This document shows, one piece after another, positions 44,046 to 51,652 of a stretch of 64,000 nt of DNA. Made by a program: the position numbers and the translations under genes. The DNA comes from Marinoscillum sp964351625 (GTDB lineage Bacteria > Bacteroidota > Bacteroidia > Cytophagales > Cyclobacteriaceae): contig CAYGOV010000002.1 in the NCBI GenBank assembly GCA_964351625.1, positions 186,001 to 250,000 of the forward strand, written 5' to 3'. The notes beneath the pieces were generated by a model. That model searched no databases, was not told the DNA's origin, and saw only the letters and a program-made list of their open reading frames with translations. How positions within the stretch are numbered: the stretch's first letter is position 1; each line of letters opens with the position of its first letter.

Positions 44046-44060
44046 CGAGCTTTTAGCTCG
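44046..44060. repeat. Hairpin repeat CGAGCTTTTAGCTCG, copy 2
   Basis: Same 6-bp stem and TTT loop as at 42703-42717, inside the shared 27-base block. Confidence 0.75.
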
Positions 44061-44087
44061 TATCCAAATCCTCAATAGCTCAAAGTC

Positions 44088-44102
44088 CGAGCTACAAGCT
44101 CG
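44088..44102. repeat. Hairpin repeat CGAGCTACAAGCTCG
   Basis: A 6-bp perfect stem like the previous one but with ACA loop; related to the diverged copy at 41464-41530. Confidence 0.7.
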
Positions 44103-44142
44103 AAATGGCGGAAAGAACATGCTCAGACTAGCTGGGGGTTTC

Positions 44143-44166
44143 GATTCGTGAGGACACGCACTGAGG
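44143..44166 (+). repeat. REP-like copy e
   Basis: GATTCGTGAGGACACGCACT followed by GAGGC. The inner stem CGTG/CACG and loop AGGA are kept, the outer stem is lost. Confidence 0.65.
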
Positions 44167-44220
44167 CTTAAAGAACATGCTCAGCGCAGCAGGGGGTTTA
44201 TAGCCATTCTTGGGTCCAGT

Positions 44221-44826
44221 TTAGTTACCTAAAAGACGTCTGTTAATAATTTCCTGTTGAAAGTTTTTATATTCTTCTTTGTCAATAAATTTTTTGTCTA
44301 AAAGCCACTTTAATCTAGTTTCATAAGTCCACAAGTCTAGTGTGTCGTCATAATGCATATATGTATTTCTAAAATATTCCCTCTGCTTCTTCTTTAGCAG
44401 CATTATAAAGTCGTCAACCTCTATTTGATCTTTTTTTGAATAGAATAGAAAAATGTTTTGCACGCCCTTTAGTATTTTTTCTCGTTCAAACCTAAATAGA
44501 TTGTAAGCCCAGATACTCATTCCACCTACAACACCCATTGACGCGGAAGATATCGCGACTGTCCCAATTTGCATTTTACTTGCCCAGTCTGAAATGAGGA
44601 TAATTAGAAAGAGGATATTAACGAATATTGATATGAACAAACCAATCTCAACGGGGTTCGGCTTTCTATCAACGACCATTTCATTAAACTCAATGTCATC
44701 AAACTTAAATGCAAAAGACTGATAGGAATTGTCAGTCTTTATCTCTGCCTTAACTTGGTCATTTAAGATATGATATTTTCTAAGCTGTCGCCCTCTTTTT
44801 TGCTCTATAATAAGATTGTCCTCCAT
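44221..44826 (-). CDS. Hypothetical membrane protein (201 aa, two helices)
   Basis: A charged N-terminal segment (1-58) precedes two hydrophobic helices (about 62-80 and 88-108), then a cytoplasmic helical tail rich in Lys/Tyr (KKKQREYFRNTYMHYDDTLD, and LLDKKFIDKEEYKNFQQEII, a short pattern like membrane-linked SHOCT helices). No family call possible. AT-rich accessory gene next to the REP cluster. Confidence 0.55.
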   Translation of the reverse strand: MEDNLIIEQKRGRQLRKYHILNDQVKAEIKTDNSYQSFAFKFDDIEFNEMVVDRKPNPVEIGLFISIFVNILFLIILISDWASKMQIGTVAISSASMGVVGGMSIWAYNLFRFEREKILKGVQNIFLFYSKKDQIEVDDFIMLLKKKQREYFRNTYMHYDDTLDLWTYETRLKWLLDKKFIDKEEYKNFQQEIINRRLLGN

Positions 44827-45058
44827 GTTTCTTAGATCTTTCTAAATTGCACCCGACCGGCTAGCGACCAAAAGTGGTTGTTATCTACCTAGTGTTTGTA
44901 TCTACTTTATGCGTTTTCTGTGCCTTTCCTTCTGTAAACAGATACATTCAGATCAGGCCTTTCTTTCAAACAACAAACTAACACTTACGGGCTTCATTTG
45001 CAATAGATCGCGTGAGACGTGATAGGAGTTAGTCCGTGTTTAAAGGACCAAGCCAGCC

Positions 45059-45445
45059 TCACTTCACTTTGTTGAATTTCACTGTATTGAGCCTTCTCTT
45101 GATGTCTTTGTCTGGCAGGAAGCTGATATTGAGACTGTCTATGTCTCGGGAAGTCACTTCCTCAGGTGTGTCTTTGCCTTTACTACGGGCATGGATGCTA
45201 AATGTCCCAAGACCATCTAGCCGTACGTTGTGACCGCTTCCCAAGAGGCTTGGGATCACCGTTCTCAGTAGTTCCAGTACAGCGACTATTTCCGGACTGC
45301 TCACGTTCGCAGAGCCTTGGATTTTGTCTATAATGTCTCGCGTGGTGGCCACCCTTCGTTTGGTGAGCACTGGGTAATATTTTGGTGGTCTCTTTGCAGC
45401 GATACCGCCAGGTCTTTTGCTTACTACTTTATAATTGATAGCCAT
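45059..45445 (-). CDS. HU-family DNA-binding protein, 128-aa Bacteroidota type, paralog 2
   Basis: Paralog of 25822-26208 with the same length and ends (MAINYKVVSKRP; FNKVK). The HU core includes RDIIDKIQGSANVSSPEIVA and GSGHNVRLDGLGTFSIHARS. The two proteins differ mainly in the dimer helices. The leader is collinear with that of paralog 1 without gaps by eye, and has palindromic sites at the same two positions. Two differently placed but similarly controlled nucleoid proteins. Confidence 0.85.
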   Translation of the reverse strand: MAINYKVVSKRPGGIAAKRPPKYYPVLTKRRVATTRDIIDKIQGSANVSSPEIVAVLELLRTVIPSLLGSGHNVRLDGLGTFSIHARSKGKDTPEEVTSRDIDSLNISFLPDKDIKRRLNTVKFNKVK

Positions 45446-45511
45446 GACGCTTATGAGTTGTTCGGTTTAACACTATATGCTATCTATGAATACGGCATTA
45501 CAGGTAAAAAA

Positions 45512-45587
45512 GATATAGATCTTAATGAATTATGATGACTATCATAAGTATAAGAGATATTGGTCTTAATAAGAAAAGATATGTATC
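45512..45587 (-). promoter_or_regulatory. Paired sites upstream of HU paralog 2
   Basis: GATATGTATC (45578-45587) inside AAAGATATGTATCATTTATG matches the site of paralog 1 (AAAGATACGTATCATTTATG) at the same distance from the start codon. The second position (45512-45521, GATATAGATC) is a decayed form, again exactly 66 bases away and 67 bases from the start codon. Direct repeats GATATAGATCTTAAT and GATATTGGTCTTAAT are also present. Confidence 0.6.
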
Positions 45588-45705
45588 ATTTATGCTCTTT
45601 AACACCACCTTGCAACTAGTTATACTGCATGTCACTGGTGTGAGATAAGCCTTTCATTGTGATAAGATGAAGCACTTGCTCTCCTTGAGTGAGAATGTCT
45701 AATGG

Positions 45706-46050
45706 TTAGAGGCTCATAAGGACTCGAACCTCAGCGAGGGAATACATCATCATACAGTCAATTAAATCGGTCAGCATATGGAATAAAAGTCCTATTCCAA
45801 TGATATTATACGGCTTGCGAAAAAAGAGAAGTATCACATATGCGATCATTGCATAGTACGTATGCAAAGGGTGAAAATTGATGCTACACCTATCTGCTTG
45901 GAAAATTGGAATGGCAACCAAATGGTCTATATCCACCAACATGGTAGCAAGCAGTATCAAATAGGCTTTTTTCCAGTCTTTCCTAAAGAATACAAAAACA
46001 ATGAAAAATGGGAATCCTAAATGCAAAAAGTAGTGTATAAATGTCTGCAT
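45706..46050 (-). CDS. DUF6122-like small membrane protein with a REP-encoded C-terminus (114 aa)
   Basis: Three to four hydrophobic helices with the family pattern IHYFLHLGFPFFIV at the start, the DIDHL motif in a loop (MLVDIDHLVAIP) and NFHPLHTYYA. The His/Asp motifs suggest a membrane hydrolase-like site, but no activity is known. The last residues (SLAEVRVLMSL) are read from a REP-like sequence (45716-45740), so the native end was replaced or extended by the repeat. Confidence 0.7.
   Translation of the reverse strand: MQTFIHYFLHLGFPFFIVFVFFRKDWKKAYLILLATMLVDIDHLVAIPIFQADRCSINFHPLHTYYAMIAYVILLFFRKPYNIIGIGLLFHMLTDLIDCMMMYSLAEVRVLMSL
45716..45740 (-). repeat. REP-like copy f inside the end of the DUF6122-like gene
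   Basis: ATAAGGACTCGAACCTCAGC followed by GAGGG has the family layout (AGGAC-CGAAC-GAGG) but with a weak stem. It lies within the coding end of the gene. Confidence 0.5.
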
Positions 46051-46119
46051 GACTACTTGTTCTTAATCTGCTTTTCGTTTGTTTTCCTATGATTGAATTA
46101 CCTTAAGTTGACGGCCAAG

Positions 46120-46144
46120 GTGAGGACACGAACAGAGGCGAAGG
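46120..46144 (+). repeat. REP-like copy g
   Basis: GTGAGGACACGAACAGAGGC followed by GAAGG: stem GTG/CAC with loop AGGA kept, and the same GGCGAAGGA tail as copy d. In the gap between the DUF6122-like and DUF2200 genes. Confidence 0.65.
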
Positions 46145-46256
46145 AATTTTATCATTAGTTAGATAGTGGTTGGTCACATTGAAGCTAGACTGCTCAAATA
46201 AAAGTATTAGTGCCTCGCAGGGCCCTATTACTCATGGGTTTGGCTGACAGCATTTC

Positions 46257-46628
46257 TTATTTATTTTCTTTACGTAAGATTTTCTCCATTTTACGTCCTT
46301 TTGCTAATTCATCTATCAACTTGTCCAAATATCTTGCCTGTCGGGTTAATGAATTGTCTATTTCTTCAATACGATAACCACAAATGACTCCTTTTATCAG
46401 GTGAGCATTGGGGTTCAGATTTGCCTGCTGGAAGAATTCTTCAAAGGTTACTTTCTCATCTATCAGCTTTTGAATTTTGTTTTCATCAAATCCTGTCAAC
46501 CATTCTATCACTTGATGCAGTTCATCCATTGTTCTACCATTCTTCTCCACCCTTGAAACGTAATGAGGATAAACTGAGAAAAACTTCATTTTTGCTATTC
46601 GTTCATTATGTTCATCTGTTACTTTCAT
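46257..46628 (-). CDS. DUF2200-family protein (123 aa)
   Basis: Short soluble protein of the DUF2200 family: family blocks DEHNERIAKMKFFSVYPHYV, GRTMDELHQVIEWLTGFDE, TFEEFFQQANLNPNAHLIKG, VICGYRIEEI and LDKLIDELAKGRKMEKILR are all present. Function unknown. Such genes are frequently found in accessory or mobile contexts, in line with the REP-rich setting. Confidence 0.88.
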   Translation of the reverse strand: MKVTDEHNERIAKMKFFSVYPHYVSRVEKNGRTMDELHQVIEWLTGFDENKIQKLIDEKVTFEEFFQQANLNPNAHLIKGVICGYRIEEIDNSLTRQARYLDKLIDELAKGRKMEKILRKENK

Positions 46629-46725
46629 TTCTGTTTTTAATTATTATTTCGTCTTGAATATGTGGAGTGTGGAAATTGAAGAGATTCAAATTCAAGCCTC
46701 CTAGAGCATATTCGTTTTTTCAAAT

Positions 46726-47862
46726 TCAATTGTCTTTAAATTTCAATGTCTCAGCTCTCCAAAAATCGTCTAAGTCATTTTTTTCAATCTTAAATATTGA
46801 GCAAAGATTATCTATTAGATTTTCAGAATCGTCTGGTAATTTCAATAATTCGCTAACCAATTTGACACCTCCCTTTTCATAAGCTGAATTACACAAGATG
46901 GCTCCTGTCGTATAAAATGCTGCTAATTGCCAACCCCACTTTTTGTTTAGAACGTCGGTGAATGTTACTTCGTCGTTTTTAGCCAATTCATTTGCAAATA
47001 GTTTGGCACTTTGCTCAAATGTTTTTCCACCTTGGCCACCTTTCCAAGTTGCAAAACCTTCTTCAATAATCCAATGTCTGTCTTGACTTGGTACAATCAG
47101 GTGTACAAACTCGTGTGGAAAGTATTCTGAACCCAAACCACTTAAAAGTATTCGGTTATCATTCATCCCAATTCCTGTCGAATATCCTGCAAAAAAGAAA
47201 TCAAAATTGAGCAGTTTACCCATTTCGTCTCCATTTTGGGTTATATAGAATTCAAATGGTTTCCACTCCGGGAACTTATACTCTTCTGTTATTTCATTGC
47301 AAAATTGACTGGCTTTTATGGCAAGGTCATTATTGAATTTATGATAGGGTGGATAAATGAATGTTATTTTCCCTAATGTTTTTTTATGCCAATTTTCTGT
47401 AATTATCGGCAATGCATTTTTAAGTCTCCACTCGCCATTTTCTTTTATTGCGTATAGTTTTGTGATGCACCAAGGGTTTGATTTTCGATATGCTCCTTGA
47501 AGACCATCCGCCGAAAAAATAGTTCTAATTCCATAATTGTCACCTTCTTTTTCAATTGATAGAATAGTTGGTTTGTAGTAGTTAAGTAGCTTTTTTGAGG
47601 GGTACTGGTACAAATAAGGTTTAGAATGGTCAAAATTTTTGAATTTGATTTTTTCAGCATTGTTCCAATATGGATTGGCGTATGAGCTGTCGGGCTTAGA
47701 ATTTAAATAACCTATCCAGAGTTCTGCAATTTTTTTTATCTCATTATCGGATGTGTCAACCCTTGACTGAAGGCCAACCTCAATTTTTCTTTGCTGTCCA
47801 AAGGTCTGTTTGGAAGAAATTAAAGTTAGAAGAATCAATAATGATAGTATTGTTATTTTCAT
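46726..47862 (-). CDS. Secreted gluzincin-type metallopeptidase (378 aa)
   Basis: Signal peptide to about residue 23 (SKQTFGQ). The zinc motif is H250-E-F-V-H254 (PHEFVHLIVP), with the third ligand E268 in IIEEGFATWKGG, 14 residues further on, as in peptidase MA-like gluzincins. The N-terminal half (30-150) is a separate beta-rich domain that may be inhibitory or binding. The start at 47862 (MKITIL) gives a good signal peptide; the longer frame to 47943 does not. AT-rich, probably accessory. Confidence 0.75.
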   Translation of the reverse strand: MKITILSLLILLTLISSKQTFGQQRKIEVGLQSRVDTSDNEIKKIAELWIGYLNSKPDSSYANPYWNNAEKIKFKNFDHSKPYLYQYPSKKLLNYYKPTILSIEKEGDNYGIRTIFSADGLQGAYRKSNPWCITKLYAIKENGEWRLKNALPIITENWHKKTLGKITFIYPPYHKFNNDLAIKASQFCNEITEEYKFPEWKPFEFYITQNGDEMGKLLNFDFFFAGYSTGIGMNDNRILLSGLGSEYFPHEFVHLIVPSQDRHWIIEEGFATWKGGQGGKTFEQSAKLFANELAKNDEVTFTDVLNKKWGWQLAAFYTTGAILCNSAYEKGGVKLVSELLKLPDDSENLIDNLCSIFKIEKNDLDDFWRAETLKFKDN

Positions 47863-48302
47863 TCGTTTTGATTTATGACGAGCGTTAGCAAATGAATTAA
47901 GCCAATCCACTTTATCTACCATGTCAATAGCTATTTTATTCATTTGCTATGACTAATCCATCCCTAAACCGAATTAAACTGTTAAAATCAGATAACGTCT
48001 TGTCGTTTCAAGTAACAAAATACTAAACCTTGAATCTAATTTGTAAGGATCCATTCGTCACTTAATGGGGGTAGTAGCTGATGGTACCTTTTCAAAGGTT
48101 CCAGTCCCCACGAATTATGTATAAGTGCTTCGATAGTACAAGAAACTCCGCCAGGATCATATGGAATAGGCACAGGCAGATGCTTACTTTCATTGGGGAT
48201 AGCTAATAGATTTTATAAATAATTTGCATTTTTTGAAACATTAAAACTACAATTAAGGTATACACTTTTTATTATTACTACATTTGAGGTAATTATAGAG
48301 AT
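47863..48302. other. Intergenic stretch before the padR operon
   Basis: About 440 bases without a supported gene. A weak REP-like piece (CCAGTCCCCACGAATTATG, 48101-48119) lies in the middle, and a TACATTTG -7 element at the right end. Confidence 0.45.
48279..48286 (+). promoter_or_regulatory. -7 element (TACATTTG) of the padR-permease operon
   Basis: TACATTTG matches the Bacteroidota -7 consensus and ends 16 bases before the padR start codon at 48303. No clear TTTG at -33, as expected for a promoter that is regulated; the stretch GGTATACACTTTTTATTA before it may be the operator. Confidence 0.4.
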
Positions 48303-48635
48303 ATGGGAAAACATCAGTTAGGAGAATTTGAAGAAGTCGTAATGCTCACCGTTGCGATATTGACTACAGAGGCTTATGGTTTTTCAATCATCGAGGAAAT
48401 GGAAAAGCGCATGGAGCGATCAGTGAGCATAGGAGCGCTACAGACGGTATTGCGTCGCTTGGAGGATAAGGGCTATTTGATTTCTGAAATGGGAGAGGCC
48501 ACCAAAGTAAGAGGAGGGAAGCGCAAGCGGTTTTTCACGGTAACCGACGCAGGTAAAAAGGTATTGCAAGCCACTAAAGAGCAACGAATGAGCCTTTGGA
48601 ATGCCATCCCAGATTTTTCTTTCAACAATCAATAG
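48303..48635 (+). CDS. PadR-family transcriptional regulator (110 aa)
   Basis: Winged-helix repressor: LGEFEEVVMLTVAILTTEAY, then GFSIIEEMEKRMERSVSIGA, LQTVLRRLEDKGYLISEMGE and GKRKRFFTVTDAGKKVL form the PadR core including the tyrosine-type wing. PadR regulators usually repress adjacent transport genes and respond to small molecules. Here the permease gene starts right at its end, so they are one operon. This gene pair is a recurrent Bacteroidota arrangement. Confidence 0.9.
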   Translation: MGKHQLGEFEEVVMLTVAILTTEAYGFSIIEEMEKRMERSVSIGALQTVLRRLEDKGYLISEMGEATKVRGGKRKRFFTVTDAGKKVLQATKEQRMSLWNAIPDFSFNNQ

Positions 48636-48643
48636 TTTCGATT

Positions 48644-50194
48644 TTGGAAAAGACCCCCAATCCCAAGAATCCATCGAAATTGGCCCTCCGATTTTTCCGA
48701 TGGTTTTGCCATCCGGATTACTTAGAGGACATAGAAGGTGACTTGCTGGAACGCTTTGACAAAAGAGCGAAGGAGGGGAAATCTGCCAACCTCCAATTCA
48801 CTTTAGATATAATCAAACTTTTCAGACCAGGAATTATGAAATCAATGAAAGGAAGACGAAGAGTGGATCAGTACGGAATGTTGAAAGCCATGTTTATCAT
48901 CGCATGGAGAAGCGCCATTCGGCAAAAGCAATTTACCGTGCTCAACATATTGGGACTCATGATTGGCATTGCCACTTCGTTGATGATCGGCCTGTATGTG
49001 TACGACGAAGTGACCTATGATGCATTTCATGAAAAGGGCGACCGAATCTATCGCGTCAATCAACCTTCTATTTGGGGCGATTGGGACCAGATGTCTTCAA
49101 GTACGGGTCCGAACGTAGCGACTGCTTTGCGCACTGATGCTCCAGAATTTGAGCAGGTTACGCGCATATTGTCTTTGGGGGATCAGACACTAACCATCGG
49201 CTCAGAAAAGCAATCCAATGCATTCAAAGAGACTAAAATGTACGCCGTTGAAGAGAATTTCATGGAGGTCTTTTCCTTCAAGTTTCTTAATGGAAATCCT
49301 AAAACAGTCTTTAGTAATCCTTACAGCATGGCAATCACGCTGAAATCCGCCCAGCGATATTTTGGAGAAGATATCCAGTCTGATGAGGTGATGGGTAAGA
49401 CAGTCAACCTTAAGGACTATGATGGCAGTTGGAAAGTTTATACCATCAATGGTGTGATGGAGGATGTGCCTCAAAAGTCTCATCTGCAATTTGACGTCCT
49501 GGTATCACTCAAAAGTCAATCTGAAATGATGACCATGCATGAGTGGAAGTGGATCTGGACAGCTTTCTCCACCTATGGATTGGTGAAAGAAGGAACCGAC
49601 GTGGCATTTTTGGAAGAGAAACTGCAGGCCATTCCGCCCAAATGGGCGCCACCTACTACCACGAGAATCTTCAATCAGACTTTTGAGGAGTTCACCGCTG
49701 GGCATTCTTGGAAATTGGAACTACAGCCATTGGGGGAGATTTATATTTCTGGAGCTCCTGCCAACCATTCATTTGGACCAACGGGCAATCCTTTCTACGT
49801 GAAGATTTTTGGAGCCATTGGGTTGCTGGTGATTATGCTATCGGCTATCAATTTTATGAATCTGTCCACCGCTCGCTCCACCAATAGGGCAAAGGAAGTC
49901 GGTATCCGAAAGGTCTTGGGATCCCAGCGTGGGTCATTGCTTTTCCAATTTATCCTTGAGTCGGTCATGTTTGTCATTGTGAGTACCATTTTAGCACTTG
50001 CACTCGTACACATGTCTTTGGATGCTTTCAATTTTATCGCAGATAAGCAAATCTCGCTGTTGCCCCATTTCAGCAATCTTTATTTCTATGGAATCCTCTT
50101 GACATTTATAATTCTTTTGGGAGTGCTGGCGGGCAGTTACCCAGCTTTTACCTCTCAGCATTTCGACCTATTGAATCACTCAAAGGCAAAGTGA
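48644..50194 (+). CDS. FtsX/MacB-type permease with N-terminal prefix domain, 5' part of a split gene
   Basis: A short prefix (LRFFRWFCHPDYLEDIEGDL, typical of permeases behind padR in Bacteroidota) precedes helix 1 (about 98-120), a large periplasmic MacB-like domain and three helices. The frame then ends at 50194 with SQHFDLLNHSKAK, which is out of register. The expected sequence (YLSAFRPIESLKGKVSGGFK) lies one frame over and joins the frame at 50191. One T is missing from the run at 50146-50149. TTG at 48644 (9 bases after padR) is preferred as start; ATG at 48596 overlaps padR. A functional product needs frame repair or a sequencing correction. Confidence 0.8.
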   Translation: MEKTPNPKNPSKLALRFFRWFCHPDYLEDIEGDLLERFDKRAKEGKSANLQFTLDIIKLFRPGIMKSMKGRRRVDQYGMLKAMFIIAWRSAIRQKQFTVLNILGLMIGIATSLMIGLYVYDEVTYDAFHEKGDRIYRVNQPSIWGDWDQMSSSTGPNVATALRTDAPEFEQVTRILSLGDQTLTIGSEKQSNAFKETKMYAVEENFMEVFSFKFLNGNPKTVFSNPYSMAITLKSAQRYFGEDIQSDEVMGKTVNLKDYDGSWKVYTINGVMEDVPQKSHLQFDVLVSLKSQSEMMTMHEWKWIWTAFSTYGLVKEGTDVAFLEEKLQAIPPKWAPPTTTRIFNQTFEEFTAGHSWKLELQPLGEIYISGAPANHSFGPTGNPFYVKIFGAIGLLVIMLSAINFMNLSTARSTNRAKEVGIRKVLGSQRGSLLFQFILESVMFVIVSTILALALVHMSLDAFNFIADKQISLLPHFSNLYFYGILLTFIILLGVLAGSYPAFTSQHFDLLNHSKAK

Positions 50195-51387
50195 GTGGTG
50201 GATTCAAAGGCAAAGCGCTTAGAAATGGACTGGTCGTTTTCCAGTTCAGCATCTCCATCGCTTTGATCATTTGCACTTTTTTCGTTCAAATGCAATTGGC
50301 TTATGTCACCTCGCTCGATGTTGGGTTTTCCAAGGACAATATTCTCCAAATTCACAATGTGGAGCAATTTGGATTTGATACCGAGGCACTGAAAACCAGA
50401 CTGTCAGCCAATCCCAACTTTACAGAAGTGTCTAAATCCTTTGGAATCCCACCATACGTCTGGTCCGGTGACCGATACAAATCATCAACTCCTGAAAGTC
50501 AGGTAGTACAACTCAGCAACTTTCGCATCGATGAAGACTACCTCGATCTCTTGGGTGTAGCATTTGTCTCTGGAAGAAATTTTGATCCGCTTAGATCGCA
50601 GGACAAATATGCCTGCGTGTTGAATGAGTCCGCCGTTCGTGCATTGGGGTGGAACATGGATGATATGCAGGCTAGTACACCGCAATATGTAACCATTGCT
50701 TCAGGAGGAGAACAAAAATTTGAGGTGCTCGGAGTAGTGGAAGACTTTAATTTTAATACTGTAAAAGAAGAGATATCTCCCTTGATTTTGATCAATCATA
50801 ACAATGACAATGTGTGGGATTATGGAGCTGGGCTGTCATACCTCTCTATGCGGCTAAATCCAGAGACTGTCAAGAACCCTGCGGACTTACAAATGGTCAT
50901 TGAAAACTTGGAAGAGGAGCTTGCCGTGATAGATGCTACGGTACCGTTTGAGTATAGCTTTATGGATCAGGAGTTTGAAAACACCTTTCGAACAGAGCAA
51001 CGTATGGGGACGGTTTTGAATGTATTCACCTTCATGGCCATAGTCATTGCCTGTATTGGTTTGTTTGGGCTGGCTGCTTTCTCTGCAGAACAACGCATCA
51101 AAGAGCTGGGCATTCGAAAAGTAATGGGAGCGAAGGTGTCCCAAATCATTCTGCTCTTCAGTTCTGAATTCACCCGATTGATCATAGTGGCCATCATTAT
51201 CGCGTGCCCAGTTGCATGGCTGTTGGTGGACCATTGGCTAGCGGACTTTGCCAACAGTACTCCCATTGATATTTGGGTGTTCGTTTTGGCGGCCTGTGTG
51301 ACCTTTGCGATTGCTTGGCTCACGATAAGCTATCAATCCTTCCGTGCAGCTACTAAAAACCCTGTGGAGTCACTGAAAAATGAATAG
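50191..51387 (+). CDS. FtsX/MacB-type permease, 3' part of a split gene (398 aa)
   Basis: Second half of the permease: SGGFKGKALRNGLVVFQFSI, helix, second MacB-like periplasmic domain, three helices including LFGLAAFSAEQRIKELGIRK, VMGAKVSQI and the usual end ATKNPVESLKNE. The annotated ATG start is an accident of the frame; the true reading continues from the 5' part across the one-base shift near 50146. It could in principle be translated as a half-permease by the 4-base overlap (ATGA) at 50191. MacB-like permeases usually need an ATPase; none is adjacent. Confidence 0.8.
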   Translation: MSGGFKGKALRNGLVVFQFSISIALIICTFFVQMQLAYVTSLDVGFSKDNILQIHNVEQFGFDTEALKTRLSANPNFTEVSKSFGIPPYVWSGDRYKSSTPESQVVQLSNFRIDEDYLDLLGVAFVSGRNFDPLRSQDKYACVLNESAVRALGWNMDDMQASTPQYVTIASGGEQKFEVLGVVEDFNFNTVKEEISPLILINHNNDNVWDYGAGLSYLSMRLNPETVKNPADLQMVIENLEEELAVIDATVPFEYSFMDQEFENTFRTEQRMGTVLNVFTFMAIVIACIGLFGLAAFSAEQRIKELGIRKVMGAKVSQIILLFSSEFTRLIIVAIIIACPVAWLLVDHWLADFANSTPIDIWVFVLAACVTFAIAWLTISYQSFRAATKNPVESLKNE

Positions 51388-51436
51388 TGATTGAATGCTA
51401 ATGAATTGGTTTGGGTACCAAAATTACCTTTAGCCT

Positions 51437-51468
51437 TTCGATTCGTTAGGACACGCACTGACCCAAAG
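51437..51468 (+). repeat. REP-like copy h
   Basis: CGATTCGTTAGGACACGCAC then TGACCCAAAGGG: core AGGACACG kept, stem decayed. In the gap after the permease gene. Confidence 0.5.
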
Positions 51469-51652
51469 GGGTTCTATATGGACTTTAGAATCAATCGTTG
51501 CATTTCCCACAGCTACCCACACTTGACCTGTGAAATATGTAAAATTGAGTGTGTGGCATGTAAGAATTAATACCTCTAGGCAAGCGACCTTTATCAGCAT
51601 GTCTTCCAATTTCATGTTCAATGAATGCTAAAAACTGATATGTGCCTAGTCA

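Larger units (their letters stand above)
43919..44220. other. REP/hairpin cluster upstream of the RAYT gene
   Basis: About 300 bases without a gene but filled with repeat elements: REP d (43984-44003), hairpins at 44046-44060 and 44088-44102, REP e (44143-44160), and a direct repeat of about 30 bases (44112-44141 and 44170-44199, both AAAGAACATGCTCAG... GGGGGTTT). Confidence 0.75.

Noticed and set aside
44221..47990. AT-rich single genes (DUF2200, DUF6122, peptidase) as integron cassettes
   Set aside because: Genes are not followed by attC-like sites; the core bases GTTRRRY/RYYYAAC with matching arms were not found, and no integrase gene is present.
48303..51387. PadR-permease operon as a MacAB-type efflux system
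   Set aside because: No adaptor (MacA), outer-membrane channel or ATPase gene is adjacent, so only a permease can be claimed.
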